Shown one piece after another: positions 32,519 through 44,094 of a stretch of DNA of 64,000 bases. Numbering within the stretch: the first letter of the stretch is position 1; each line of letters starts with the position of its first letter. This DNA is from Ceratopteris richardii (Eukaryota; Streptophyta; Polypodiopsida; Polypodiales; Pteridaceae). The stretch lies in the NCBI GenBank assembly GCA_020310875.1, contig CM035430.1, forward strand, positions 102,798,431 through 102,862,430, in the 5' to 3' direction. Made by a program: the position numbers and the translations under genes. The notes beneath the pieces were generated by a model. The model had not been told where the DNA came from. It ran no database searches and worked only from the letters and a program-made list of their open reading frames with translations.

Positions 32519-33706
32519 ATGAAGGAAGCCAAAATCAAAGGTAAAGACTTGGAGAAGATCATAAAGCCTTTCAACATTCCATATGGACTGTTGAAAGAGA
32601 AAACAAGGCAATATATAAAGAAGGTTACACACAAAAGTCCGGATCAGCAGCTTAATTTCAAGAATGACACATTCACGTACACTCAAGCAGAGTTTGAAGC
32701 TGCACAGCCAGTGTGGAGGAGAAAGTTTTTGGAGAAACATCCCACACTACGAGTGCACTGGGAGGCCGCACCTTATTTATTACAGGTAAACCCTTCGTTT
32801 TGTCCCATACCACGAAGAAGGGTTACCACAGAATTTTTGGCTTTACAACGCAGCGGCACTATTAATAAACAGTGGCTAAACTATCCGATGTTACCTAGCC
32901 CGCCACATAATTATTTGCCAACCGAGGATTATATGATCAAGACCATAGAATTTTGGCTACAAAACTATGCGACTGTACCAGATTTAGCAGTTAAGATGAC
33001 AAATAAAATACTTGGTATGCTACTTACAGTCCTGAAGGTTTTCAAACATGCGGCATATACATTTCTGAACTTCATCGGCATAAATCAAGGCACCGATATC
33101 CTTATCTTCGATCTATCAGTAATGCCGAGCCGCCCCACAATAATGGCATATTATTCTAGACTCATGTTTTTGCCAAGTCCATACATGCAAATATTTGAAG
33201 AAGCATTTTTTACAGGATTTTTTGAAATAGATTCAGAGGTATTTTTGAAGATGTCATCAAATCTGAATGCCAGACTTGTGGCATATGAATTAAGCTTCTT
33301 CGCAGATCATAGACAACCGCCGAACGATGGAGTCAAAGCTGAACAATGGAAACAGATCATGATACGTGAAGCCAATCTGCTAAATGATACAGAGCAACAA
33401 GTATACAGAACATACGCCCGGCGCTTATCAAAGCCTGTCGGGGACGACAGAGTTCAGGAGGGGGGCAGTGTTGAGGGCGAAACGAGTAGGAAAAGGAAAA
33501 AAAAAAGCAGCGAAAGAAACAGCTTCACTAAAAGGGCAAATTTGAAGATAGACAAATGTAAAGATACATCTCTGCAGGAAGCCCCGCAGGGGCGCAACAC
33601 CCATCTCTGCACAGAGCCCCGCAGGGGCACGCACCAGGCTACAAAGCTAAACCCCGGGGTCCAGAGGAGTGGATTTTTCAAACATCAGAGTAGGGCCAAA
33701 AGTTAG
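32519..33706 (+). CDS. ORF3 of element A, about 395 aa, unknown function
   Basis: The frame is open from 32435 and overlaps the end of ORF2 by 16 nt in the -1 frame. The first ATG is 32519, so expression could be by reinitiation, leaky scanning or frameshifting. Features: a basic N-terminal helix, NPSFCPIPRRRVTTEF, NYLPTEDYMIKTIEFWLQNY, a hydrophobic stretch ILGMLLTVLKVF, and a basic C-terminus (SRKRKKKSSER). A diverged relative lies at 61299-60570 in E4 (YNPCYCPVFRRRSW; FITGFWEYHSEIF), so the protein family is shared between two LTR families. The hydrophobic stretch is too weak to call a membrane or fusion protein. The last 80 codons run over a fossil PPT-like motif at 33435-33473. Confidence 0.7.
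   Translation: MKEAKIKGKDLEKIIKPFNIPYGLLKEKTRQYIKKVTHKSPDQQLNFKNDTFTYTQAEFEAAQPVWRRKFLEKHPTLRVHWEAAPYLLQVNPSFCPIPRRRVTTEFLALQRSGTINKQWLNYPMLPSPPHNYLPTEDYMIKTIEFWLQNYATVPDLAVKMTNKILGMLLTVLKVFKHAAYTFLNFIGINQGTDILIFDLSVMPSRPTIMAYYSRLMFLPSPYMQIFEEAFFTGFFEIDSEVFLKMSSNLNARLVAYELSFFADHRQPPNDGVKAEQWKQIMIREANLLNDTEQQVYRTYARRLSKPVGDDRVQEGGSVEGETSRKRKKKSSERNSFTKRANLKIDKCKDTSLQEAPQGRNTHLCTEPRRGTHQATKLNPGVQRSGFFKHQSRAKS
33435..33473 (+). other. Second, internal PPT/LTR-edge-like motif in A
   Basis: GTCGGGGACGACAGAG, then AGGAGGGGGGCAGTGTTGAG, closely matches the extended motif that precedes true LTR starts (33935-33972; 58335-58371). It lies inside ORF3 about 500 bp before the real PPT. Confidence 0.5.
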
Positions 33707-33949
33707 AAAGGGGTAGAGGCTGAAAAGTTGAAGAGGGTGACTAACAATAGCACATTCCTAGTCACTGGTGGCGTGCGTGGCAACCCAAGTCAACAGGCAA
33801 GACAATTACATCAGGCTCTCGAGTAGTAGAGCTTGAATCAAGAAGGCCATCGAATCTGCATGTCTGTTTAACTGCAGACAATACTGACCACAGGGCGCGT
33901 GCGCGAAGCAAAGTCTGTCAAAGGAAGCGAGACTGTCAAGGGACGACAG

Positions 33950-33967
33950 AGGCGAAGAGGGGGAGAG
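33950..33967 (+). other. Polypurine tract of element A
   Basis: AGGCGAAGAGGGGGAGAG immediately before the 3' LTR TGTTG, preceded by GTCAAGGGACGACAG. Confidence 0.9.
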
Positions 33968-34858
33968 TGTTGCAGAGCCAAAGAGCGCACAAAGCAGAGA
34001 AAAAGACGGGCCCCAAAATTTTTCCGATTTGGACCAGATATTTTTGTAACATATTCATTTTTGTAATATATTTCCCTTGTAAAGGCACTAGAGGAGTCCT
34101 CTAGATGCATTCCCACAGAAGAATAGAAGCTTACCCATGTAAAATAGTAGGAAATTAGCTCTTAGTGAATAAAGTGCCGGTCACTTGTGTGAAAGGACCA
34201 TTTTTAGGGCACTAGTATATAAGTCAAATGTGACTCTTTGTAAGAGACTTTTTTGCCATTGTGAGGAGAGAGCACAGAAATTCGAAATTGTGTCTTCTTC
34301 CCTCTTCATCTTCTTCTTCGTGAGCTTGTATGCATGTGTATTGCTTGGAAAGAGTGCTTGTGAGTGTGATTTATCCTTGAGAGTGTTTCTTTGCTGTAGG
34401 AGAGGTGTGTGCGAGGTGTAGGAAGTGCTGAAGTGTAGGAAAGTATTCCCGCGACTCAGTATTTCTGTCATAACTTGAAGTAGGAGTGTCGGAATTGCGT
34501 GAAACCACTGCCATTGGATGCGTCTTCTTGAGAGCTTCGAAACGCATATGCTATTCGCTATGTTTGGAGGTCGGGGCTAGGAGAAAAGTCCAAAATACTG
34601 ACGGCTGCTGCACCAAGTATCGTTTCGTCTTGACCTACTGTTGAAGCTTGTTAGGATAAGTATTTTCCTCATTTTCACTCTTGAGTAATTCATTTGCATT
34701 GACCATTACACGTTTGCATGTCTTCATACACTCGGCTAGGTTAGCATACTCTTCGGATTGATAAATTAAAAGCGTGTATCCCCACTATATGCACTTGTGA
34801 GGGGATTGAGGTACAGTCTCTTTCTCCGCAAGTCCCTAAGTTGAAGCTTAGGTCAACA
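33968..34858 (+). repeat. 3' LTR of element A
   Basis: 891 bp, same length as the 5' LTR, with the TATA box at 34216-34223. Confidence 0.95.
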
Positions 34859-34863
34859 ACTAG
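34859..34863. repeat. Target-site duplication of element A, right copy (ACTAG)
   Basis: Matches 17914-17918. Confidence 0.95.
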
Positions 34864-35980
34864 GGTCACATTCTTCTAGCAGGGGCTGACACATGAACAC
34901 TGAAATATCATAACCCTCCTCATCACAATGAGGTGTCCATTGTTCTTCATTGACAGCAATGTCCATGGTGGCTAAGATTTCTGGCCAGCCATGAGGCTCA
35001 AATTCCTCATCTGGAAAGATCATTGGAGTGTAGGTTGGATCTCTAACTGGTCTATCTCCTGGCGAAGTTCCTTCTTCTCTTGCCTTTAAACGTTTTTCCT
35101 CTTCCTCTGCGACCTTGCACATCCACAAATGAGTATCTTCATGCAGCCATGATGGATCAGGTGAACTTTCAGAATGCACAGAGATGGAATCTTCTTTCGC
35201 TTTGTGGATAGAATTCCACTGTAGGGGTGGTACATCTCTGAAGGTGTAATCCTTCAAATTTACCTTGGTGGTGACCCCTAAGTGTTGTAAGTACAAGGAG
35301 TTGGTTCCCCAATCCTGTACTATTTGCAACTGTCGTAGGAAGGGTCTTCCTAGGATCATCTCATAGACGTTATTTTTCTCAAAGTCACATATAGCAAATG
35401 TATGTTCAAACTCCACACCACAAGTGGTTAGAGTTATCCCTTCGAGCAATCCTAGAGGTCTTTCAAAATGACCGTCGGCCATTTGAAGCTTCATTCTAGT
35501 TGGTCTTAATGTGGGTTTGCCCCATTGCTTCCACAAGGAGGTGGTCGCAATGGCAACACCAGCACCTGAATCTATGATTGCTTTGGTTGTGTAACCTTGG
35601 TAGGTGATTGGAAGATAAGTATTACCTTCTTCACCCTCAAACATGTCCCCTATTTTGTCTAGAGGTATCTCTGGAACTTTTTGCTTAGAGCCTGTTTTTG
35701 GCTTATTGGAATCAAGTTCTGGAACCTGATCCTTCACATGATTCCATAGCTCGGGTTTTGCTTTCAGCAGCTCTTCTACAATGAGATGACATTGAACCTT
35801 AGTGTTCTTCACGACATCAGTGTTCCTTGGAACCACCGAGTCTTCATTTCTTACTAGTATTGTGGGAGCTCTAATGTGGAGAGATTCAGATTCCCATGGG
35901 CCTGGAAACTGAGGCAAATCTCCTAAGGTATTAGATTCAAAATCTAATCTTTCGTCTTCTTGTTGTTCTACTTCATCTCC
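34864..35980 (-). pseudogene. pro: B protease (first retropepsin), interrupted by element A
   Basis: Open from 35917 with KVPEIPLDKIGDMFEGEEGN, then AIIDSGAGVAIAT (active-site DSGA at about 35570), YEMILGRPFLRQL and the segment LQHLGVTTKVNL. After EEGYDISVFM the frame reaches the A insertion and resumes at 17918 with the acidic linker before RT. An in-frame stop near 35980 separates it from gag. It is intact apart from the insertion. Confidence 0.88.
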
Positions 35981-38235
35981 CTAAATAGATGGAATGTCTT
36001 GGGGAAATTGATCATGAAGATCATCAATCTCACGAATAGGAGGAGAATTACCCTTCTCCTTGGTCCATTTCTCTTCCTGTATTTCCCGCAAGAACTCTTG
36101 AGAGTACTGTTGAATAGAAGGAGGTATTCCAGGATCCGTGGAATTAGGAACATAAGCTCCCATTGGTGGTGAGCTTCCTCTTTCAATAACTGGTTGAGCC
36201 TGTGGAGGTAAAGAAACTTGTGGTTTGTTTACCAATTGCTCTAATCTTTCTAGTAAGCACTGGAAATGCAAATCCGGTTTGACAGAGTTTGTCTGATTGA
36301 ACTTTTGACTAGTCTCCAGTATAGCTTGAGCTTGTTCTACCATTTTCATGCACATTTTCATCTGTTCAATCTCTAAGTCCGCTCTAGCGTAACTCTTGTC
36401 TAGGTTTGCAGTTGTAGGCCCTTCTTGAAGTCGAGCCTAGTAGGCCTTGAACATCATGTCCAAGCCTTCTGGGGTTGGATCTGCAAGAACAGACCCTGGT
36501 TGTGGCCTATTTAAAATGGGTGGTGGGGTGGGATGAGATGGAGTGGATGGAGTTTCAGCATGCGAGGGGTTTTGAGATGCAATGTCTTCTATTTTTGTTT
36601 TTGCTTCTTTCAAGCTTTCTTCTAGTTCCGATAACTTTTTATTCCACTTACGATTGGCCTTTTCTCTAGTATCCTTCCATGTTCTTGTTTTTCTCTTACT
36701 ATTTCACTCGACTCCGATTGTTCTGCTGGTTTATCTTGTTTTAATGCTTGTGCCCTAGTGACTGCCTGTACAGGTGCCACATTACTGCTACTTGAACTTG
36801 AATCCGCCACTAAGCCTACCACATTAATGGGTGTAATCTTGGGTGCACTGGAGGGGTTTCTTGGACAATCTCTGGGAAGATGGTCTTTGCCACATTCAGG
36901 ACAAAAAGCTTGTATTGTGATAGCCTGACCTTGACTCGGAGATGGTTGGTGAGGACAGTCACGAATGAAATGGTCACCTTGACATCTAAAACAAGATCCT
37001 CTAGGGGCTTGTGGTCTCATTTGTCTCAATTGGGGCCTAGGGTTAGGATTTGTGTACATGACATTGGAGTATTCTGGCTCCCAATTTTTCTCCATAGGTG
37101 GTGCCTCATATTGATACAAGTAAATCTCACTATGTTCAGGTGACTCTGTGTAATAAGCATGTGGACTACCTTCATGGGAGTAGTCTAAACTATGAGCATG
37201 AGAGTCATTCTCTGAGATCAGTGGGGTCACTGGCACCAAAGCTCTATTTGGATTTTCCTCTCCCACAGCATACTTGACTGGAATCACGTTGGCAAGAGCT
37301 GGTGGTTGGTTTCCCAATACTGGGTGTGGCCTAAATTGTGCCTGATATTGCTGTTGTGGTCGATAATATGGTTTTTGATATTGGTTCTGATACCTACCTT
37401 GTTGGTAAGGTTGCTGATAAGTTTGTCTAACAGCCTGCCTATTGTAGGGACGATCTTGAGCCGTGTGGTTCGTGTATTTTCTCTCAATAGTGCAATATGG
37501 AGCATTCCTTTCTCTAATGTTTTGGTTTTGCATTGGGCATACGTTAGCCATGTGGTCGCCTCCACAGGTATCACATCGGTTCAATGAGGTGACTCTTTGT
37601 GTTTGTCTATTTTGGACTCCCAGCTTCTTGGCAACTTGCTCAGCTATCTCATCTATTTCTGTGCAGATTTTTGAAGTATGACTAGTAGAACTATCAGAAT
37701 CCTTATAGAGTTTGGACAATCCTAACTCCTCACCCAAGTTATCTTCTATGTCAATGCACGTCCGCACACACTCTTCTATGGATCTGGGCTCTTTCAAGTA
37801 CACATATAATCTCAACTTTGTGCTCAGTAAGCCATCTAAGAACAAAGCCACTTGTTTGGCTCGTGTGGGTAACTCTGGAGCAGGGCATCTTTCTAGGTAT
37901 GCTCTAAACCTTCTACCTGCTAGTCGCACTGTTTCTTGGGGTGTTTGCTTGAAACTATGGATCAAAGATGATGTGTTATGCCTGATACCACTCTTGGAAA
38001 ATTCTACAATGAATTCGTCTAGCAGCTGACCTATATCGTGATAGTTGCGACTACTCAGTGGTTGAAACCAAGCTAAGGCAGTGCCCTTAAGAGTCAAGCC
38101 AAATGCCTCGTACTGGGTGAACAAATCCTCAACCTGTTCAGCTCTTAACACTTGTTTGAACTCGGCCACATGATCATAAGGATCTCCTGTCCCATCAAAA
38201 TAATTTTTCATTGCCTTGATCACTTGAGTGGGTTT
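35981..38235 (-). pseudogene. gag: B gag, N-terminus deleted
   Basis: Starts abruptly at the capsid core (KPTQVIKAMKNYFDG, about 38230), fused to leader-array remnant at about 38245; roughly the first 300 residues are gone. It retains ALAWFQPL and the knuckles CDTCGGDHMANVC, CFRCQGDHFIRDC and CPECGKDHLPRDC, all CX2CX3HX4C. A frame break at 36620-36710 separates the last part (36361-35981). It is colinear and nearly identical to the E1 gag at 609-2840. Confidence 0.88.
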
Positions 38236-38244
38236 AAGGGTTCT

Positions 38245-38530
38245 TGTGATGTTCTAGACAATCGCGATTTTGTCTCAGAGAATCGTGGTTTTCAAAATTT
38301 AGAGAATCGAGATTTTGAGCACAATCACAGAATCGTGTTTTCTCATAATCGTTTTTTTTTGCTGAAAATCGTGATTTGTGAGAATCGCAATTTTGAGCAC
38401 AACCACAGAATCGCGATTCTGAGAATGACCACAGTCGTGTTCTTTTCAAAAGGCTTTTAGGCAGGAAACAGAGAATCGCCATTTAAAAAAAAAAAATTGA
38501 ATTTTCACAGAATCGCGATTTTCATCACAG
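38245..38530 (-). repeat. Truncated leader array in front of B gag
   Basis: Only the PBS-proximal end of the array (AATCGCGATTTTG words) survives. The corresponding left copy shows that about 1.9 kb (2845-4733) is missing here, with short TGTTCT/TTGTG homology at the joint. Confidence 0.8.
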
Positions 38531-38867
38531 AATCGTGTTTTTTGGTGGGAACTTCAAATTTCTGAGTACCGAGCAATGGCGAGCTCCGTATGTGCAGAAA
38601 ATCATGAAAAAACACAGTGCTTGCACTCTCTTGCACTTCCTAACTCCTCCTCGCACAATAATGCATGAAAGATGGTATGAAAATGATGAAAATGCACGAA
38701 AAAACAAGAAATTTCTATGACAAAGAAGATGGAAGAAGATGGAGATGGTGATGATGATGAAGATGAAGAAGAAAAATCAGAAAATGAACAAAAATGACAG
38801 TTTTTTTACCTTCCAACGTCGCAAATCTACAAGCTTACCATCACAACGCTTCGTCCTCGAAGCTCTC

Positions 38868-38885
38868 TCCCCCGCAACGGCGCCA
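38868..38885 (-). other. Primer-binding site, tRNA-Asp (B)
   Basis: Minus strand TGGCGCCGTTGCGGGGGA, one mismatch to tRNA-Asp, 8 bp from the LTR edge. Confidence 0.85.
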
Positions 38886-38893
38886 AAATTTGG

Positions 38894-39501
38894 TGTAGCT
38901 CAAGCGTAAGCACCACCTCCTTTACTTGTCAATCCGCGGAGACGTGAGGACCGGTATGAAGACCACGAGCAAGGGAAGGCACAAGTGTGTGAGTGAAAGC
39001 ACACAAGCATGCACACACATATACACAGACGCAAACAAGGCAAGATCAAATAGAGGAACAATGGAAAGCTTCGATTGCAAAAGATTTCTCTTACAAAAGC
39101 TCTATTCTCTAACAAGCTAACCTCAAAAATGAGCTCTCTAGCTCTTTTATAGTTTTTTGACTAGTTTTGGCCATGTCCAGACCTAGTGTCCGACCTAGTT
39201 AAAAATCAGGTTCCAGGGCTTATTTGAGGGCTCAAACGAAGTCTAAAAATTATGAAAATTGGTAGGATGATACTTCTAATACTCCTCAAGCTCAAGGACT
39301 CCTTGTCTTGAACAAAATGGAGTTACAAAAATAGAAAATGGTATTTACAATGGTTTTTAGTGATGCAAATCACTATTGTTGTAGGGGATTCTTCTGAAAA
39401 TTTGACATACACTTCTTGGAGCTCCCTACTTGCTCCTTCTTGTTGTGTGTCCACCTCTTTGATGTGCTCCTGTACTTTGTCTTTGACCTTCAGCTTTAAC
39501 A
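38894..39501 (-). repeat. LTR shared by B (as 5' LTR) and E2' (as 3' LTR)
   Basis: 608 bp, almost identical to 5365-5972, with the same leader on one side and the same truncated integrase on the other. Both flanks being shared is best explained by copying of the whole block. Confidence 0.88.
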
Positions 39502-42500
39502 CCATGCCTCCTCTCTTATCCGTTCTTCCTATTTTGCGCACCTACGAGGCATGCTAGCATTTCATCCGTCAATGGCGCCATATATCGTTTTACTCGGCAT
39601 CCACTTATGTAGTTAGGAAGAACATCTCCATCTAGAGTGGCTAGATTAACTACTCCACTCGTAGAAATCCTATTGATGATTAGAGGTCCATATCCACGTT
39701 TTTGTAATTTCTTGGCATATTGCTTCAATGTGTAGACCAGGACCAAGTCTCCTTCTTTTAGTCCCTTGTCTTTTATGTGTGCATAAAAGACAAGGGACTA
39801 GTCTCATGTAGCTTCTCAATTCGGTCTAGTTGCTTGGATAATTCATGTCCTGTCCATTCATATTGCTGGGCTACTCTCAAAGTGGGTACTAAAAAATCAA
39901 TTGGCAAGATTGCATTCTGTCCGTATACAAGATTGCGTTCTGTCCCCTTGTATTCTAGTCTCATGTAGCTTCTCAATTCGGTCTAGTTGCTTGGATAATT
40001 CATGTCCTGTCCATTCATATTGTTGGGCTACTCTCAAAGTGGGTACTAAAAAATCAATTGGCAAGATTGCGTTCTGTCCGTATACTAGATTGAATGGGGT
40101 AGTTCCAATGGCAGCCTTGTAAGCAACTCAAAAGGCCCAAATTGCATGATGCAATTGTTTGTCCTAGTAAGACCTCCCATTATTGACGATCTTTGTCAAT
40201 ACTGTGCATAACACCTTATTGGAACTTTTCGCTTGACCATTGGCTTGGGGGTGGTATGGGGCTGATTTTTTATGGATCACTAAGAACTCATTCATTAAAG
40301 ACTCTATTACTTCATTAATGAAGTGTGTTCCTCGGTCACTCACAATCTCAATTGGTAATCCGAAATGAGTGAATATATGCTCAAAAAGAAACTTAGCAGT
40401 GGTTTGAGCATTGTTTCTTCTAGTAGCCTTTTCCTCTACCCATTTCATCAAATAATCGGTTGCTACTATGATGTATTCGGCATGTGACCCTCTGGCTGGT
40501 GGATTAATGGGTCCGATGAAATCTATACCCCATTTGGAAAATGATCTAGCGGAGACCATAGGTCTCAATGGCATGTCATCCCTCCGAATTGGGTATTTAG
40601 CCCTTTGGCATGTCTCACAACTTCGTACATAGGTTTTCGCATCCATATGTAGAGTTGGCCACCACAAGCCCGCAAAGAGGATCATTTTTATGGTTCTCTG
40701 GGCTGAAAAATGACCTCCTGCAGCACCTCCATGTGCCATCTCTAATATGGGTAAATATTCTCCTTCATGTACACATAGCCGTAATTGATTTTCTTTCCCT
40801 CTCTTAAACAGGTGTCTTCTCATGAGTACATAATCCTTGCTCATTTCCTCTAGGGATCGCTTCCTTGCCAAGCTAATTCCCTCCTCATGTTCTTTGGTCT
40901 TTAAGAATTTCACTAGTGCTTCACTCCATTTGGGTGCTATTGTAGAGAAAGGTAAGGATGTATGATCCTCAGGAATGGTCTCCTGGCATTCTGCACAGTT
41001 ACTAACATAATCATGGACAGCTTTAGGCATATCAGGCCAGTGTACTCCTAATCGTCTCAATTCTCTTAGAGTTACGTGAATTCCTTTGTATGTCCTCCAT
41101 TTGTTCACATGGGCTTGTTCAATCAGCGTCTTTGTTTGTCCTCCTCAACACATCTCAGTAGTACACCATTGGGTTCCTTATAGTACACACTTCCCGCAAT
41201 AATGTGCAAATTCTTCAACTGCAGAATTTCCTTTTTATTCTCTTTATTGATTGAGTGTTGTGGGCCATGAGTGAGTATAGGAATTAGTTTCTCTGCCCAC
41301 TTTGGACACACTTCCAGATTAAATAGGTAAGTGTCTGGCAGATCGTCGGGTACTCCACTTGGTGGTTCTCCATGTGTTAATCTAGACTTCAAAGTCGAAC
41401 TCCATCAATAGCAGAAACCATCTCACAAGTCTTCCCGTGTTACAAGGCTTATTGACTAGATACAATAAAGCTTGATGATCTATGAAGAACTTGAACTTGT
41501 TTGCTAAGAGATAGTGTCTAAATTTTTTCACTGCATAGACCATTCCTAATCCCTCTCGCTCTGTAGCTGTATAGTTCCTTTCAGCTTGATTTAGTTGTCT
41601 ACTCGCATAGGCAATTGGGTGATCTAACTTTCCTTCATCTGCTGGCTGGGCTAAGATACATCCTATTGCGTAATTAGAACCGTCCACATGAATATGAAAA
41701 GGCTTGTTCCAATTCGGTGTTTTCAAAATTGGAGCCGTGCTAAGTCGCCTTTTTAACTCGTTAAATGCCTTTTTGCATTCATCAGTCCAAGTGAATTGAG
41801 TCAGCAGTCCATACAATGGTTTGGCAATTATGGCGTACATGTGGATAAATCGACGATAGTACCCACAATGTCCCATAAATGCTTGCACCTCTTTTGCATT
41901 CTTCGGTCTAGGAAGTTCTAAAATGACCTTGATTTTATCTTCATCTATAGATATTCTGTTCCTAGATACTATGTGTCCTAAGATCTTCCCTTGTCTTACC
42001 ATGAAGACACACTTTTCAGGGTTCATGCAGACTCTATATTGCCAACATTTATCAAATATCTTCCGCAATTCAGGAATGTGGTCTTGTCTTTGATCTGAGT
42101 ATGTACATAGGTCATCCACATACACTTCCATACTCTTCTTCAGGAATTTTTTGAAAACATGACACATCAATCGTTGGAAAGTAGCAGGCATGTTAGTGAG
42201 TCCAAAAGGCATCACTCGGAAAGCATAGACTCCCCATTCAGTCACGAATGCCATCTTATGTTGATCTTCAGTAGCAATAGCTAGTTGGTTGTATCCAAAG
42301 AATCCGTCTAAGAAGCTATAGACTTCTTTTCCTACTACTCTTTCCAAAAGGTGATCAGTGATGGGCAATGGGTAGCTATCATGTATAGTAGCTGCATTTA
42401 CTTTTTCATGTTAATGCATACTCTGACTTTTCCATTCTTCTTAGGCACAACCACTAGAGATGATACCCATTCAGTGTGTTCTATTCCCTTGAGATCCTTA

Positions 42501-43900
42501 TATGTCCACGCAAATACATCTTGATATTCTCGGATCAATTGTATTAATTATTCTTCGTCCTCAATTGACACATCTTTACCTATGTATGTAGATCTATCTT
42601 CTCCATCTTCCACTGTTACTATGATCTTTTTTGTTTGTTCTTTGTTGTCGTACACTTCTCCTTCTCGAGCCTCTCTCTTAGGCATTTGAATGGCTATCTT
42701 TCTCTGTTCTACTTCGTACCTTTTAAAATGCTCCGGAACCTCAAAAAGGTTGGGATTTGGTCCGATTTTACTCACATTTTCCTCTTGCTTTGGCACTGTG
42801 GGAGCTACTTATATCGCTAAGACCTTGGTCATTTCCTACTTATCTTTAGTTTGAATGGTTTCTAGGTAGCTTTCTTCCAAATCAAATTCTGGTTCCATTT
42901 CTATACTCTCATATTCCTCTTTCCACTCCTTTTCTAAGAGTTCCCCTGCTTCCACCTCTTGTAGGACAACCATGTACAAATTTACGTCATAGCCTTCTTT
43001 ATCTACACATTCATTCATCGTCAAAACTTCCTCTTTCACACATACATCCAAGGTTGCTAAGATTTCCATCCATGCATACGGTTCAAATGTTTCATCAGGA
43101 AAGATTTGAGGCATATACATTGGGTCCTCTACAGGTCGGTAGTTAGGATGTCCTATTGGCCATAGCTGCCTTTTATTACCCTCTTTCTTGGCCTCTTTAC
43201 ACATCCATAATTGGGCATCCTCATGCATCCATGATTGATCGCTTGATTTCTAGCACTATGAATAGATAGATCATCTTCCTCCTTGTGTATAGGATTCCAT
43301 TGTAGTGGGGGTACATCTTGATATGCAAACGTATGCAAGTTTATTTTGGTGGTTTTTCCTTGATGTTGAAGGTATAAAGAGTCTCGACCCCAATCTTGCA
43401 CTACCCTAAGTTGTCTCATAAAGGGTCACCCTAATATCATCTCGTAATTATTTGCTTTTCCGAATTGACAGATGGCTAAAGTATGTTCAAATTCAACTCC
43501 ATAAGTGGTCAATTTGATCTTTTCTAATATTCCTAGTGGCTTCTCAACATGGCCATCTGCTAATTGAAGCTTCATGCGAGTGGGTCGTAAGGCAGGCTTT
43601 CCCCATTTCTCCCAAATCTCCTTGGTGGCAATTCCTACTCTTGCTCCTGTGTCTAGTATAGCTTTGGTCATATAGCCATTGTAAGTGACGGGTAAACATG
43701 TGTTACCTTCATCTCCTTCACTAGATTCTCCAACATTATCCACTGGGATTTGTACCTTAGATGGGTTTTCTTGTCCCTTGTGCTCCTTTTCGTCCTTCTC
43801 CTTCCCTAGTTCCAATTGACTGGATAATTGTTTCCATATTTGCAGTTTAACCCGGAGTAGTTCTTCCACCGTCAGTTGGCATTGTACTTTTATCTTTTTA
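39502..43900 (-). pseudogene. pol: E2' PR-RT-RNase H-IN remnant
   Basis: Near copy of E2 (5973-9299), including the integrase truncation at GAQNRKNG and the tandem duplication of about 165 bp (39796-40125), but extending further upstream. It retains the pre-RT segment (42796-42548), the acidic linker (43228-42836) and the first protease. There the active site reads DTGARVG (about 43650), followed by YEMILG (43430). About 140 bp around 42485, coding for the start of RT in E2, is deleted. Breaks lie near 43420, 43230, 42830, 42410, 41395, 41120 and 40160. At about 43900-44094 it runs into non-homologous text and then the integrase end of E3. Confidence 0.88.
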
Positions 43901-44094
43901 AGTTATGTTAGATTGTGTGAATTCTTATCTGAGTTTCCATTTCCTTTTCCTCGTATTGTGGGTGCTCGGAATATCATGGATTCCTTTTCGTACTCTCCCA
44001 TGTAATTTGGTAGGGTTGAAATGCTCTGAGCTTCTTCTCTATTTCAGTCTAGTCTTGATACTTCCTCATATACTTTCATCTCCTCCGTGAGGGG

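Larger units (their letters stand above)
17919..34858 (+). mobile_element. Element A: intact giant Ty3/gypsy LTR retrotransposon
   Basis: 16,940 bp, bounded by 891-bp LTRs and a 5-bp target duplication. Order: LTR, PBS (tRNA-Asp), leader with donor-like sites and an ATCG array, a 2935-codon polyprotein (gag, PR, RT, RNase H, IN, second PR-like), an in-frame tail after an amber codon, acceptor-like sites, ORF2, ORF3, PPT, LTR. I see no chromodomain and no second (archaeal-type) RNase H. The tRNA-Asp PBS and the extra 3' ORFs point to the Athila side of the Athila/Tat group. The polyprotein and both 3' ORFs are uninterrupted and the LTRs are almost identical, so the insertion is recent. Confidence 0.95.
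36018..42649 (-). repeat. Right copy of the duplicated retroelement block
   Basis: Partner of 609-9299. It extends beyond on both sides: to the B protease on the left and the E2' linker and protease on the right. Confidence 0.75.

Noticed and set aside
32519-33706. ORF3 as an envelope glycoprotein
   Set aside because: No signal peptide, no convincing membrane anchor, and no pattern of cysteines or glycosylation sites; position alone is not enough.
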